64,000 nucleotides of DNA. Origin: Colletotrichum lupini (taxonomy: Eukaryota > Ascomycota > Sordariomycetes > Glomerellales > Glomerellaceae). The translations under genes were made by a program, and so were the position numbers. The DNA lies in contig NC_064675.1 in the NCBI RefSeq assembly GCF_023278565.1, positions 1,364,001 to 1,428,000 on the forward strand. The letters are read 5' to 3'. Position 1 is the first letter of the stretch. Each line of letters opens with the position of its first letter. The notes under the pieces were generated by a model. That model was not told the DNA's origin. It ran no database searches and saw nothing but the letters and a program-made list of their open reading frames with translations. This document shows positions 32,709 to 44,700 of this stretch, one piece after another.

Positions 32709-34804
32709 CTAGGCAGTGCCACGGGGTCCAACATTGCGACGGCCCTTGTTGGGGACCGTGGTCCAACCATCGTCCTCCACGGGGGCAGCATCGCCAGACT
32801 CACTGCCAGCGGCAGCCGGAGCCTGCTTCTCGGCAGGGCCGTTGGAACGAGGAGGGCGGCCTCCCTCGAATCGGCCACCACCACGGGGTCCACCACGTCC
32901 ACCTCTGGGTCCAGTAGGGGCACCACGGGAGGCACCAGATGATCTCCAGCTGTTGGCCTCAGCAGCGCGAGACTTGGGGGCTTCCTTGGGCTCTCTTGGC
33001 TCCTTGGCTCTGACAGGAATCTTCTGCTCCTCAGATGTGCCATTCTCCTTGTCGGCAGCAGTCTCCTGGGCGACCTCCTCCTTAGGAGCCTCAGCGGCCT
33101 CCTTCTCAGCCTTCTCCTTGGCAGCGGCCTCTTGCTCGGCCTTCTCCTCGGCTTCCTTAGCAGCGGCCTCCTTGGCAAGGCGACGCTCCTCCTTGGCCTT
33201 CTCCTCGGCCTCGCGCTTCTCCTTGGCCTGTTGCTGCTTCTTCTCCTCAATCAGGCGCTCCTTTGCGGCAGTGTCGATGGGACGGGCAGCACCGAAGGGG
33301 CTAGCCTTGGAGTCAGATCCGGAGGGAGACGTGACGTCGGGAGCCTCGGAAACGGTGCGCTTCGCCAAGTTCAACTTGGGACGGCCGACGGGAGCGGCGG
33401 GGGCGGCTGAAGGGGAAGAAGGCGCCTCGCTGCCGTCGCGGGACTGGGCAGCATCGGGACGCATCTTGGTTCTCCACTGGCTGTCGGTCTCGGCGGCAGT
33501 GGGGACTCTCTCGGGGCGGGGAGGACGGGAGTCTTGGCGGGGTCCCTGACCCTCACCCCAGGCGGCGGGGGACTGGCGGCGGTCGCGGAATTCGCGGGGT
33601 CCATCGTTGGTACGGGGACGGCTGCCATCGCGGGAGCCAGAGCCCTCCTTGGGAGCAACAGGGGAAAGGGGGCCTCTGCGTTCCCAGTTGCCAAAGTCGC
33701 GGACCTTTCCGTCGTCCTCACGGGGCTCGCGAGGCTCACGGGGGCCACGGCGCTCGCCAAAGTCGGAGGGGCGACGATCGTTTCCACCACGTCCAGGCAA
33801 GTCGGGCAGGGGACCCTTGCGAGACCAGTCGCTGAAGTCGCGGTTGGATTCGCCGTCACGGTTACCACCACGGGCTGTAAAAAGTGTCAGCAGTCAACTT
33901 GAGGATGGCCTCTGGATATGTACTCACGAGGATCGGCAACCTTGATTCTGATAGCACGTCCCTGGAAAGTCTGGCCATCCAGAGTCAAAGCCTGCTTCAG
34001 TCCCTCGAGATCCTTGAACTCGGCGTAGGCGAAGCCCTTGGGGCGCTGCTGCTCGCGGTCCTCGATGATGCGGACGCTAATGATGTCGCAGCCCTCGAAG
34101 AACTCGTTGACGGTCTCCTCGGTGGCATCGTAGGACAGGTTGCCAAGGTGGGCGGTGTAGGGGGGTCTCTCAGGGAGCTGCTGGGGAAGGTTCTCGCGGA
34201 TGGAAGAGTAACCACCGTAGTCTCCTATACACTGATTAGAGTTATTTCATTTCCAACTATTCGAGATAGACTTACTGCGCTCGGAACGGTCACCACGGTC
34301 ACCGCCGCCGCTACCCCAGCCACCTTGGCTAGGACGGTAGCCAGCGCGCTCGGGAGCGGGGAGAGCCTGAGTGCCTGTGAAGGTGTCAGTAGGCAAGAAA
34401 CGAAATACATGCGGCGCCAGGCTGGCTCGTGGAAGTGTGGCATACCGGCTACAAGATGTTAGCATCCTCTTCCAGTAAGACGTTTCTGAGGCAGCATTAA
34501 CTTACTGTACGTATCCTCGACCTCATCAGCCCATGATCCGCCGTAGCCTATATAAAGTGTCAGTCGATGATGTACTAATCCGGTAGTCGAGCAACAGATG
34601 AAGTGGGCAGTGGCAGTTGTCGAGGGAGCGTTTGTATAAGGAGGTATCGGAGGGGGTGCGACTGACTGGAGTCCTGCAGGAAGTCGCCAAGGGCCATCTT
34701 GACCTGCTCCTTCTTCTTGGGCGCTATGATGACACAGTTAGTCTTGGTGCGGGCGAGAGACGTCGCAGCAGCTTGCGACAGCGAGCAGGATAGGACGAAC
34801 CCAT
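32709..34804 (-). CDS. Eukaryotic translation initiation factor 4B (eIF4B-like, RRM protein)
   Basis: Exons 34804-34801 (ATGG only), 34723-34667, 34547-34506, 34448-34446 (possible 3-nt microexon), 34374-34276, 34224-33928 and 33874-32709. They are in phase throughout and give 555 residues. The N-terminus reads MAPKKKEQVKMALGDFL, then GGSWADEVEDTY, the usual eIF4B opening. One RRM lies at about residues 90-165 with RNP2-like TAHLGNL and RNP1-like RPKGFAYAEF. The rest is disordered: Arg/Gly/Asp/Pro-rich repeats, a long charged Ala/Glu/Lys helix (AKEEAEEKA-type text) and an RGG-like tail ending near DGWTTVPNKGRRN. eIF4B stimulates the eIF4A helicase and helps load mRNA on the 40S subunit. Six short introns (51-119 bp) crowd the first 930 bp. 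If the microexon is skipped, one 131-bp intron replaces two and the frame is kept. Confidence 0.9.
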
Positions 34805-35904
34805 GATTGCGGTGTTGAGGCGGCTTCGCGCGTCGACTATGTTCGATGCGCGATGCGGGGAGTATGTAGTAAGAGCCGAACGGTACGGCTGTTGGTTGAA
34901 GATGCGGGTTTGGTGGGAGTGTTGGTGCGGAGAGGATTGGAAATGTCCGAGGGATATTTCACAGTGTCGTGGGGTAGGGAGACGTCGCCTAAGGAAAGGG
35001 ATATCTCTTGACACCGGAGATCGAAGAAGTCTTTTTCAGACGATACGTCAGAGGGTATCGGAGACGTAGTAGACTTTTGTGAAAAACGGCCCAGCTTGCG
35101 GTGATTTGCTGGGGCTGGTGGTCTTTTGGGGGGGAAGGAAAGGGTCGAAGTTTTACCCGCGCAGCAGAGAGGCAGAGGGTGATTGAAAGTTTGTGAGGGT
35201 TGGACAATTTTCTCGAGGTGGCCAGGAGTGGGAGGCACTAGCCCCGCCGCGGCTTAGCTTACTTTTTCAACCTAGCGCCCCGCCAAAGACGCACGGGCCA
35301 GAACCACCGGGAAAACCCGTGATTGAACAATTCCCATTATGAAAGAGGGGCTCACAGCTGTTTTTTCCCTCTTTCTGAGCCCAGTGCTTCCAGTGACTTC
35401 AGCGGGGTGAGCCTTGAGGCCTCAGCGTTTTTCCCGCCTGTGTTTCCCCCTCTATCCCTCCCGTGCAGCACCATCCATTCATCATTTCCCCTGCCCACCG
35501 CCCTGTGCTTAGCTGTGCTGTGATGTGCCACAGGTGGCCCCTTCACTGCTGTTGGTACCTCAGCACCTTAGGTAAGTTAGCTACGAAAGTACGTATACAA
35601 GGTACAAGCTTGAGATCATCAATCTGGAAGGAGAAAAAAAGTGAATGATGTGCGCCTGCAGTTGACAATCACCCCCGCCTTTCTTGCATCTATCGGGTCT
35701 GCACGGTCCATTTTCGTTTTGAGCCGCACGAAACATTTGAACAACGTCGCCAACTCGCTTGATCAGTACTCCCCCGTTTAATGCATGTATTGCACCCTTG
35801 CCCAAAGCTTCCATAACAACCGACATATCTGATCGGGCCCATCGACTATAAGCCACCTCATCGTCATCTTGTTCCGCTGCAAAACGATCTTTCAGTCCTT
35901 CATC
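34805..35904. other. Intergenic divergent promoter region
   Basis: This region lies between eIF4B (-) and the small membrane protein (+). It contains palindromic GGTAAGTTAGCTACGAAAGT-like text near 35570-35590. No gene is supported; open frames are short and unspecific. Confidence 0.5.
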
Positions 35905-36779
35905 ATGTCAGATGAGGCGAGGAGGGATGACTCAGAGGAGCCCAGACCAAGGCGGCAGCCTCGAGGTTTGCTGCCACCAGGGTTGGTCGACATCTTGGGT
36001 CCGCCCCTGAAAGTTGGAGCCATGACTGGTAAGTAAGGACATCGGAGATGGGAACCCATCAGATTAAGCATCTGAGGGCTGTCTGTCTCGTCTTGATTCA
36101 GGTTGTTCTATGGCTAACATCTCCGACAGGTACCATCGGTGTGTTCAGTGGCATTGCCGCCGGCATTATCCGGGACTCCACACCAGCTCTGTTCGCGGTA
36201 GCATCTGGTATCCAGTGGTTCGCCCTCGGCTCAAGTTACTGGCGTATGTTGCCGTAATTCTCATCTTCCTCATGAAGGCGTGTTGACAAATTTGCGACAG
36301 TCTCGAGATCTGTGGTGATGGCCGCGTGGGGCGGCGAAGAGAAGCTCTCCAACTCATCCAAGATTCAAGCAAGTGCCCTTGCGGGAGGCACGGCAGGAAT
36401 GGTCGGAGGACTGATTCGTGAGCATTCCTTTTTGCTAAGATATTGAAAGTCTCTAACGCGCTCATTAGGTGGCCCGAAAAACATTATCCCCGGAGTCATC
36501 GTGTTCTCCCTCATCGGCGGAACGGGCCAGGCCTTTGTGAACGCATCGCAAGGAAGACCCGAGGTCACGGAAAAGAGGAAGAGCATCTTCGAATCAAGTT
36601 GGAGCCCCCTGAAGAAGCTTTCAGACGACGACTACCGCGACATGATTGATGAAAAGATGCTCAGGATAGATGCCGAGATTGCTCTCATTGACGAAAAGAT
36701 TGTAGAGCTTCGCGCGGCAAAAGCAGCAGCTCCTCAGCCGCCCCCAAATGACGCACCGCAACCACCAGATGCTCGATAG
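35905..36779 (+). CDS. Small glycine-rich multi-pass membrane protein (Tim17/22/23-like layout), unknown function
   Basis: Four exons, 35905-36028, 36130-36243, 36301-36417 and 36469-36779, with introns of 101, 57 and 51 bp, all phase 1. They encode 221 residues. The N-terminal 40 residues are hydrophilic, then LLPPGLVDILGPPLKVGAM leads into weakly hydrophobic, glycine-rich segments (TIGVFSGIAAGIIRD, FAVASGIQWFALGSSYW, ALAGGTAGMVGGLIRGPKN, IIPGVIVFSLIGGTGQAF). This pattern of small-residue helices recalls the Tim17/Tim22/Tim23 superfamily of the mitochondrial inner membrane, but I do not see enough to name it. The C-terminus forms a likely coiled coil (MIDEKMLRIDAEIALIDEK) and a Pro/Ala tail. 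The consistent splicing and conserved-looking core make it a real gene. Location in mitochondria is an inference. Confidence 0.82.
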
Positions 36780-37218
36780 TCGAGCATTGCGTCTGTTTAA
36801 TCACCATGTATAACTCTGTCAGCATTACAACTGTAAATTGTACCAACAAGCAAGACCGCATTTATTCATTTCTCACAGACGAGCGTTTCCAGACTTGTAT
36901 TGAGGAGCCAACCCTTCCCAAATGTACTAACATCCGTGCTGCATCCATTTCGTTCATCGCGTAACACCAGATGAAGATCTTGAGGGGTGTCAGATGGAGT
37001 TGCACCCAATTCAAGAGTACCCCTGGCATCATGATCATGCTGACGTTGATTGGCCAGACATGCATGCATCCTAGCCTCACGCTATTGGATACGTCTTCCA
37101 GAGTGAGCAGCCGCGGCTCAAACGCTTCTCTCACACCAGCAACGGAGCCACTACGCAACAAGCATTTCCAGATGTCAGGAACTTTATCGCCAATCGATGT
37201 ATACATGAACGGCACGAT
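36780..37218. other. Intergenic, 0.44 kb
   Basis: This is the short gap between two plus-strand genes. A 117-codon minus-strand frame overlaps most of it, starting 4 bp from the HET gene's ATG, but shows no known domain. Confidence 0.5.
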
Positions 37219-38997
37219 ATGAGGCTAATTAACACCTCAACACTACAACTCGAAGACTTCTTCGACTCGGATCTCCCCAAATACGCCATCCTCTCACACA
37301 CCTGGGGCCCCGAAGAGGTCACCTTTCAGGAGTGGCTGCTATGGCAAGAAGACGACCTCGGCTCCCGCAAGCGCACAAACTCCAAGCGCGGGTTCCAAAA
37401 GATTGCAAACACGTGCCGCATCGCCCGTCAGGAGGGCATCAGCCACGTCTGGGTCGATACCAACTGCATCGACAAGAAGAGCAGCGCCGAGCTCTCCGAG
37501 GCCATCAACTCCATGTTCGCCTGGTACCGCGGCGCGTCCATCTGCTACGTCTACCTGGAAGACCTCAAGCCTGGCGGGGCAGCGAGGGCCGATCTGCGTC
37601 AGTGCCGGTGGTTCACGAGGGGCTGGACGCTACAGGAGCTGCTGGCGCCCGCGGACATGACCTTTTACGATGGCACGTGGGAGCCCATCGGGACCAAGGA
37701 GACACTGGCGTACCCCATCGCTTCCATCACGGGCATCGACGTCGACGTCCTCATCTACCCGCAGACCCTCTCCTCCGCCTGCGTCGCCAAGAGGATGTCG
37801 TGGGCGTCCAGCCGGCAGACGACGCGGACCGAGGACACGGCGTACTGCCTTCTCGGCATTTTCCAGATTCATATGCCTCTTCTCTACGGCGAGGGCCACG
37901 AGGCCTTTCGCAGACTACAGGAAGAAATTATGAAGGTCTCGACGGACCAGAGCCTCTTTGCGTGGGACTGGACCGAAAAGACGATGGACCCCCGCCGCGA
38001 CCTATGGGTCACTCTACTGGCGCCGCATCCCTCTGCTTTCTCCGGGTGTGGGCAGGTCGTCAAGTGCAGAACCGCTGCGGACGACAACTGGTCCGTGGGA
38101 AAGGAATTTACAATGACGAACTTGGGTTTGAGCATGACGCTGCCACTCATCAAGACGACATCCTCGACAACGGTGTACGCGGCCATCAACTGCAGGCACG
38201 ATATCAAGGACCACGACGACACGGTCATCTGTATCCCGCTCTGGACCACGTCCTTCACGTCGACGTTTGGACGGCACAGGTCGAGACCGCAGGCAAACCT
38301 GCCGATCCCGCTGGCTAACGTATCGATGCCCGCCCGATATGCTGCCCGCCGCCAACAGCAGCAGCAATCCGGTCGCGGTTCTTCAGCCTCGGTGTCATAC
38401 TTCCCTCGCTTCTCGGAGCTGCCGGGCTTCAAGATGTCAAGATCCTTTCACAAACAGGTTCTACCAGTGTACGATGCTAAGCCCGACAAGCCACCAGAAT
38501 TACTCTTCCAACTGTTTTCCTCTGACGACGCGCTGGAGTCGTGGCAGGTGGGCGACGACGCGGAGGCTGATCCGCAGGAGTACTTACAGACGGCGGCGCA
38601 CGCGAGCAAGACGTTTTCGAATAAGGAGGTTCACGCGTTCTGTGTGAATCTCATCAACCACGGCGGCGGCAGCAGCAGCACTAGTAGCAGTAGTAATGGC
38701 GGCCGTAACGGCAACGGCGCCGGGCTCAGCAGGCCGCGGCGATGGTGTCTCATCATCATGTGGTGCGAGGCGTCCGGGTGGAAGAGGGTATTCTTCCGGG
38801 AGGACAAGGATAGGAATCTTTCGCCGCCGCACGTGAGGAAGCGGTTCATGGACTTTCTGCTCGAGACGTCGTGGTTTGCGTTGCATGGGGATACTGCGAC
38901 GTGTGATGGGTTAAAGGTTGAGGTCGGGATGAAGCATGATCCTCCGCGGGATGGGTATTGTCCGGTCGTGCCATTGTATTTTGATAAAGACCGTTAA
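37219..38997 (+). CDS. HET-domain (heterokaryon incompatibility-like) protein
   Basis: Single exon of 592 residues. The HET domain lies at the N-terminus: PKYAILSHTWG (residues 20-30), SHVWVDTNCID (75-85), SMFAWYRGASICYVYLED (98-115) and RWFTRGWTLQELLAP (130-144). TTRTEDTAYCLLGIF and MPLLYGEGHEAFRRLQEEI follow, as in HET-E/HET-D-like proteins. The C-terminal 340 residues have no WD, NACHT or ankyrin repeats; they contain a Gly/Ser/Asn low-complexity stretch at about 479-501 coded by imperfect GGC/AGC/AGT triplets. HET proteins can trigger regulated cell death when incompatible strains fuse, but most of the many paralogues in filamentous ascomycetes have no known trigger. This one is a stand-alone HET protein without an obvious partner next door. 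Confidence 0.93.
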   Translation: MRLINTSTLQLEDFFDSDLPKYAILSHTWGPEEVTFQEWLLWQEDDLGSRKRTNSKRGFQKIANTCRIARQEGISHVWVDTNCIDKKSSAELSEAINSMFAWYRGASICYVYLEDLKPGGAARADLRQCRWFTRGWTLQELLAPADMTFYDGTWEPIGTKETLAYPIASITGIDVDVLIYPQTLSSACVAKRMSWASSRQTTRTEDTAYCLLGIFQIHMPLLYGEGHEAFRRLQEEIMKVSTDQSLFAWDWTEKTMDPRRDLWVTLLAPHPSAFSGCGQVVKCRTAADDNWSVGKEFTMTNLGLSMTLPLIKTTSSTTVYAAINCRHDIKDHDDTVICIPLWTTSFTSTFGRHRSRPQANLPIPLANVSMPARYAARRQQQQQSGRGSSASVSYFPRFSELPGFKMSRSFHKQVLPVYDAKPDKPPELLFQLFSSDDALESWQVGDDAEADPQEYLQTAAHASKTFSNKEVHAFCVNLINHGGGSSSTSSSSNGGRNGNGAGLSRPRRWCLIIMWCEASGWKRVFFREDKDRNLSPPHVRKRFMDFLLETSWFALHGDTATCDGLKVEVGMKHDPPRDGYCPVVPLYFDKDR

Positions 38998-41773
38998 TTA
39001 GATCGATTCAACCACGTTGATGTGAAGACGGGGAAAAGAAGACTGGAAGTTCAGCTAGCCAATATGAGTAGGTAGCTACGACGACGGATTGAGATGTCAT
39101 GCCGCTGGCGCTAGAATACCGTTGGGCATGACTCGTTTTTGGGTTCGCCATGGACTTGTCATGTAGTTTCGACGTTGGCTAGCTTAGTCCCTTGGTAACT
39201 CCGATGTTCCAACGGTCGGGTTTGCTTGACGGGCTGGATATTTGGTAAATAGGAGGAAAACATATGTTTCGAGATTCTGCATGTAAATGATGTACCGGGA
39301 GACAGTCACAGACCAGACTTTGATCCATAATCCTGGTCCCTTGAATGCGGCCCAGAGATTGTCCCAAGGCACGTTCGAGCTTGGCTAGATCTGGGTGAGG
39401 GGAGGCTGAAATTCACAATGCGGGTAGGAAAGGGTCCTGGTCCTTGCACGTATCTATGCGCCCTGTCGTGCTCACCAGATCTCACTCATCAAGACAATAT
39501 CTCGGTCTGCGATACAAGTCTCTGCATATGAGTTCCTCGTAAGTCCGATGGCTTACATCATAATAGCACGTTCAGGGAGGAACGATACTGGGGAGGCGCA
39601 CTTGCTGCACGTGCTAGATTCTTGGAGCAGCCCTTAGCTTCGGCGATATCAAGGGCAAGGGCCGGACAATCAGGTACAGGCACAGGCACAATAGTTTGAG
39701 GCGTAAGGCGATGGTACCGTCCGATGCAGCGGCGCATTGATGGTTGAACTTTGAGCTCGGCCCCTCATTGATGCAAGTGTTTAGTGTAAGTGATGCAAGT
39801 AATTGTTGAATTCAAGGTTGATGGAAGAGGATCTCCGATGAGCTGCATTTGCACCTGGGCGGCTGGTACCACGAGGTGGCTGGCAGGTAAGGTGGATACC
39901 AGGCGAGCGGGAGTTCCCACTTTAAGAGACGGATGAGCCAATGGAGACTGGGCAAGGCCGGAAGTGGCCGAGGGTGGGATCTGGATCGATTGGACGGGGG
40001 CTCGGGAGTGAAGGAGCCATAACTCCGGGCCGTTGTACTTATACGTATACGTACCCTTCCTTAGCTAAGCAAGGTCTTAGGTATTTGTTTGACAATCGGA
40101 CGCATTCCCACTCCACCACGTCTCTTCCCTCGATATGCACCATGACATATTTCCTGTCATAAAATAACTAACTTAGAGAGAAACTACATGACTACCTACC
40201 ATCATGTTTCAATGGCCATCAATGAGAGTGGATGAAATGCTGACCATGACTTCATTTCCACCCGCCAAATTCCCCAACAGCCCTGTTCCTGGATTCCGCC
40301 GCCCCCGTCCGTCCCTGTGCAATCCCAAGCCAAGCTCAGACCGAACCGTGCTTGTCCCCATTCTGTCTAGACCCGAGTCTTACCAATCGTTCCTGTCTCT
40401 GGTCATCGCACTAATTACCAGTAATAATTGTGGCTAATGGAATTCATTTGTGTGTATCCGTACTCTTTCCAAATGGGTAGGTATTGCTCTGAGCTTGACT
40501 AGGTATCTCAGCAAGCTTAAGGTACCTATGTACATTGACCTACCTTAGCTGAGGTACGCCATCGCGCTGTTTACCGCCCACAAGCCCCATTGCATCTCAT
40601 CATTATTTGAGCTATCCGATCATCCGGGCCACTCCTCACACACACCCACACACGGACGAGACAGGTACGAATACTGCACCGCTGCTCCGGTGCCCAGGAG
40701 TCGGAAGTACCCCATTATCTGGAGGGAAGAAGACTGGAGACTGGAAACTGGAGCACCTCGGGAATAGGAGCAATCTACTATTACTCTTGTCATCCTGAAC
40801 CGGCAGCAGGGTTCCGTGTGGACAGCCGCCGCCGCCTCGTGCCGAGCAATAAGAAAACGACAAGGGCTTAGACGAACGACGTCTTCTCGCATTTCGCCAA
40901 CCGCAAATCCCAACCGCGAGTCCCAATTCCTCCGCCAATTCCTGGCTCATACCTGGGCACTCCGTAGCGACGACCTGGACTGCGTCACTCTTCTGCAAGA
41001 CAAGACGAGCGAGACCTGCATCATCCTCCACCAGCACCTCCGATCCGTACCTTTGCCCTCCTCTTTGCTTTGCTCTCTCTTTATACTTTCGTTCTCTACC
41101 ATAGGCAAAATCCTACGCGTCCAACCTAAGCCTCTTTCGATTCATCTTGGTTCCGCCCGCCGCCCCCAACGAAACGAGCTCTCTCTCGGTCTCTCTATCT
41201 CCGCCCTGCACCACATCGCAGCCAGCTTTACCCCAAAACCTCCCACCAACATCCCCATTTCCGATCCCACCATATTTCCATCCTCCCTTCCGGGCCAGCC
41301 AAGGGATCCGATCATCAGTCTCACCCGCCACCATCCGCACCTGCAACCGTCTGCGCGTCGATTTCTTGAACACTCGCGATCGGCCAACCGCACTAGCTAG
41401 CTAAACTGCACATTTCCGTCGACAACTGTAACCGCGAAGGCGCCGAAACTCTGCTGTCCCAAAGCCGAGTGTTACCTCTCCACACCCACGAACCTACACC
41501 CCCAAGCACCGTTGATCGACGACATGGCGCACTCGGATTGTAGGAAACGGAGATAAACGTGCGGGATACCATAGAGATCTGGGTCTTTTCCAGGTACGGC
41601 CGACCTGGCCTCTGCGCCTCCATTTCAACTACATGATCTTCTTTCTCCGTGTACTATTCGCATTCACGCTACTTGCGCTGGAAATGTTGGGAAGCTGACG
41701 TTGTCTTAATGGTGGTGGTGATACAGATACCGAAGCGAGCCACCGATCGCCCGAGTCGTTCTGCCGACTCACT
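38998..41773. other. Intergenic and leader region upstream of FMP27
   Basis: This 2.8-kb region has no supported gene. Clustered GGTAGGTA/TACCTTAG-type palindromes are at 40.47-40.56 kb. From about 40.8 kb to 41.77 kb the plus strand is C/T-rich, as in a fungal promoter and leader. A possible 5'-UTR intron at 41594-41726 (CAG/GTACGG ... GATACAG) lies just before the ATG. Confidence 0.5.
40477..40558. repeat. Cluster of TACCTAGGTA-like palindromic motifs
   Basis: Several overlapping half and full palindromes occur within 80 bp: GGGTAGGTATTG, CTAGGTATCTCAG, AAGGTACCTATGTAC and GACCTACCTTAGCTGAGGTA. Similar text occurs at other intergenic sites in this window but not in the genes. Confidence 0.6.
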
Positions 41774-44700
41774 ATGGCTCTGCTCAATCCGACCTTCCTC
41801 TTCGGCGTCGTCGTCCTCCTCTACCTGTCCTCCTTTATCCTCTTCGCCGTCATTCGAATCCTCACCGGCGTATCGATCCAGCGAATCGGCTACTTTTCAC
41901 TCCGGAGACTCGCCTACACCCCACGAGATGGATTCAAGATTGAGGTACGCGGCCTCGGGCTCAACGTCCACCGCCCAACATTTGCCCAGCCCACCTGGCT
42001 GAGCGTCGTCATCAGCGAGCTCACCGTCACGGTCGACATCCGCGAACTGGACGGCAAGAAGGGCGAGGACAGCTCAACCGATTCCGACAGCAGCACCGAC
42101 GCGGAGGAAGAGCCGGAGGTGCCGGCCGCCGAACAACAGCCCAAGGTGCCACTCATACGTCGAAACGGCGGACCCCCGCCCCGGAGCGAGACGTGGAAGC
42201 ACTTGATGAAGCTCAAGGACCGGATGAAGAGGGCGCACCGCAAGCTCAACTGGCTGCGGATGGTAGACGTCGTCGCCACAAACTCCACGATTAAGGTCGT
42301 CGACGTCGGCGACGTCCAGTTTGGCAGCTTGACCGTCGCCGTCGACACGCGGCGCAAGATGGTGGACCGCGCTCGCTTCTTCTTTCAGGCTCGCAACGAC
42401 AAGAACAAGCAGAAGCAGCGGCAGGCGGAGTGGATCATGACACTGCGCAGTGTCCTGTTCACGCCCGAGGGCAAGGAGTCCCTCGAGATCCTCGACAATG
42501 CGACGCTGAATATCCATGGATTCTTATACGAGGCGCTGGATGGCCTGCGGGACGCTGCGATTGCCCTCAAGCTGGGCCGTGTTCATATACCCTACGACGA
42601 CGTGCGCGTGTGCGCCGATCGCTTCAAGCAGTGCAAGTTGGCCGCGCGCTCGTCCACCCTGTCCGACGAGCCAGCCGACGTTTTCATGGACAAGGTCATA
42701 CACGAGGTCGCCCAGCCTGGCAGCACCAACCAGGATCTAATTCAGACCGTGTCCGATTCCAAGGAGTTTGTCAGTTCCATCTTGAGGGGCGTTAAGGAGG
42801 TCCAGTTTGCAGTCAGTTTTGTTGGCATGACCAAGAGGGTGGAGTCCGTCAAACCTAGTGCCAAGCCCGTCTTGTTGAATGCGTCGATGAAGGAAGTTGG
42901 TATAGACTTGCACCGTTTGGACCCCAAGTCACCGTCACATAGGATGTACTTCCCGTCCAAGGACATCGCCCACGAGGCTCTCGCCGCGGCCCTGTCCATC
43001 TCCGTCGGTGTCGACGACGGCGACGGGAAACCCGAGAGGCTGCTTTACATCCCCATGGCGACAACTACTGTCAAGACGACGCTGCCGTCTAAGACAGTCG
43101 AGATGGCGCAGGATGTGGGAGCCGAGGAGAGAAACGCAAACATACTGTTCGCTAATTCCGTAGTAACTTCCCCCTCGGTAGATCTCGACCCTCGCCATCT
43201 GCCGCTCCTCGTCGCCATGCTGAAGCCAAAGTCCTCCAAGAGGTCACGATCTAGCCGCCAACCGCGGCATGTGCTCATATCACGACTCCTGCCCAAGGCT
43301 AATATCAAGTTCACCATGCACGAGCCCGTTCTCCGAGTCGCCTTGCCCGCAGTCGACCAGCACGCGGCAGCCGACGACTTTGATCTCATCATATCCTCCA
43401 TTTCGTCAATATCACTCGACATGGAATCGTTCCATTCCACAGTGGAGGACTTGCACTACTCGCTCGCGTCAACCATGAGGATCCAGTCGCACGAACTGTA
43501 CTATCAGACGTCATCGAGTAACCGATTCGACTTGATTCAGACCGAGTCCTTCGAGCTTAAGGTGCAACTCAGTGCTACGCCAGACGTCCATGTCGTTGCC
43601 TCGAGCAATCTGCAGACCTTCTCGATCAAGATGGTGCGCCCCGAGATCACCGACGGTCTCAGACAGATCGTGCGACAGCTGAGGCTAAACGTCGAGCCCG
43701 AGAAGCGTTCAAATTCACACACGTCCACCAAGAAGCAAAACTTCCTTCGCGCAATGCCATCTTGGTTGTTGCAGTTTCAACTCCAAGCATCAGACTTCAG
43801 CATCGAAATTGCGGGCATTGACGAGGACATCTCGGACGATACCCGCGGGGTGTCCCTCCAGCTCGACGAATTTTCCGCAGAGTACCGCGCGCAAAGACTC
43901 GAGGGGCTTCAACGGCGGCCATCGCGGCGTAGGGCTAATAGCCGTACAGTGGCCCCTGACTCGGACCTGCTCAAAAGTCCAATCTCACCACCGCCGAGGA
44001 AGAAGCAGCAGAACCATGGTGATGGACGAAGGGTCACTTTCCACGTCCGTGGCCTCGAGGCTTACGTTGTTGAATCAGAGGACAGGGTCGAGCTGGAGCC
44101 GTTTGTCAATATGCCGCGGTTTGAGGTGGCCTTCCAGGCCATGAGTGACCAGCAGGGGCCGATCTTCCACATTCATGCCGCGATACGGACTGTTCTTTTG
44201 CAGTACTCTCTCTTCCGCCACTACTCGGTCGGTGTTGCCATCATGATTTTGCGAAAAGCCTTCATGAGGTCAGGCCAAGATGTTGCGTCGCCGCCAATGT
44301 CGCCGACGACGCCACGGAAAGACGGCAATGCCGATTTCTTGGCTCCTCCCATGTCACCAGGCTCTCCCTTTATCGACATGAGCGACTACTCCACCTTGAC
44401 GCCTGAGCTTGTAGCCATCGACCTCAAAGCTGCCTTGGTGCAAATCAAAGCCGAGTTGCCGAATGATCCTCAGTTGATGGTCCAGGTCTATGGCGTCGAG
44501 GCTGGCCGGCACAGATGGTCATCGCCGTACATTGCGTCCAAGCTTGTTCGGATCTACGTACAACCACCTAGGATGCGAGGCACTTGGGCCAGAATGGTCA
44601 GCATCAAAGGAGGCCGTGTCGACTATCGCAAGTCGCGGCGCAAGCTGACAGGTGGTGAATTCCAAGAAGACAAGATGATCGACGTCAACTCCGACGCTAT

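Noticed and set aside
36862..37215. 117-codon minus-strand frame next to the HET gene
   Set aside because: No known domain or splice evidence; likely chance opening in the HET promoter.
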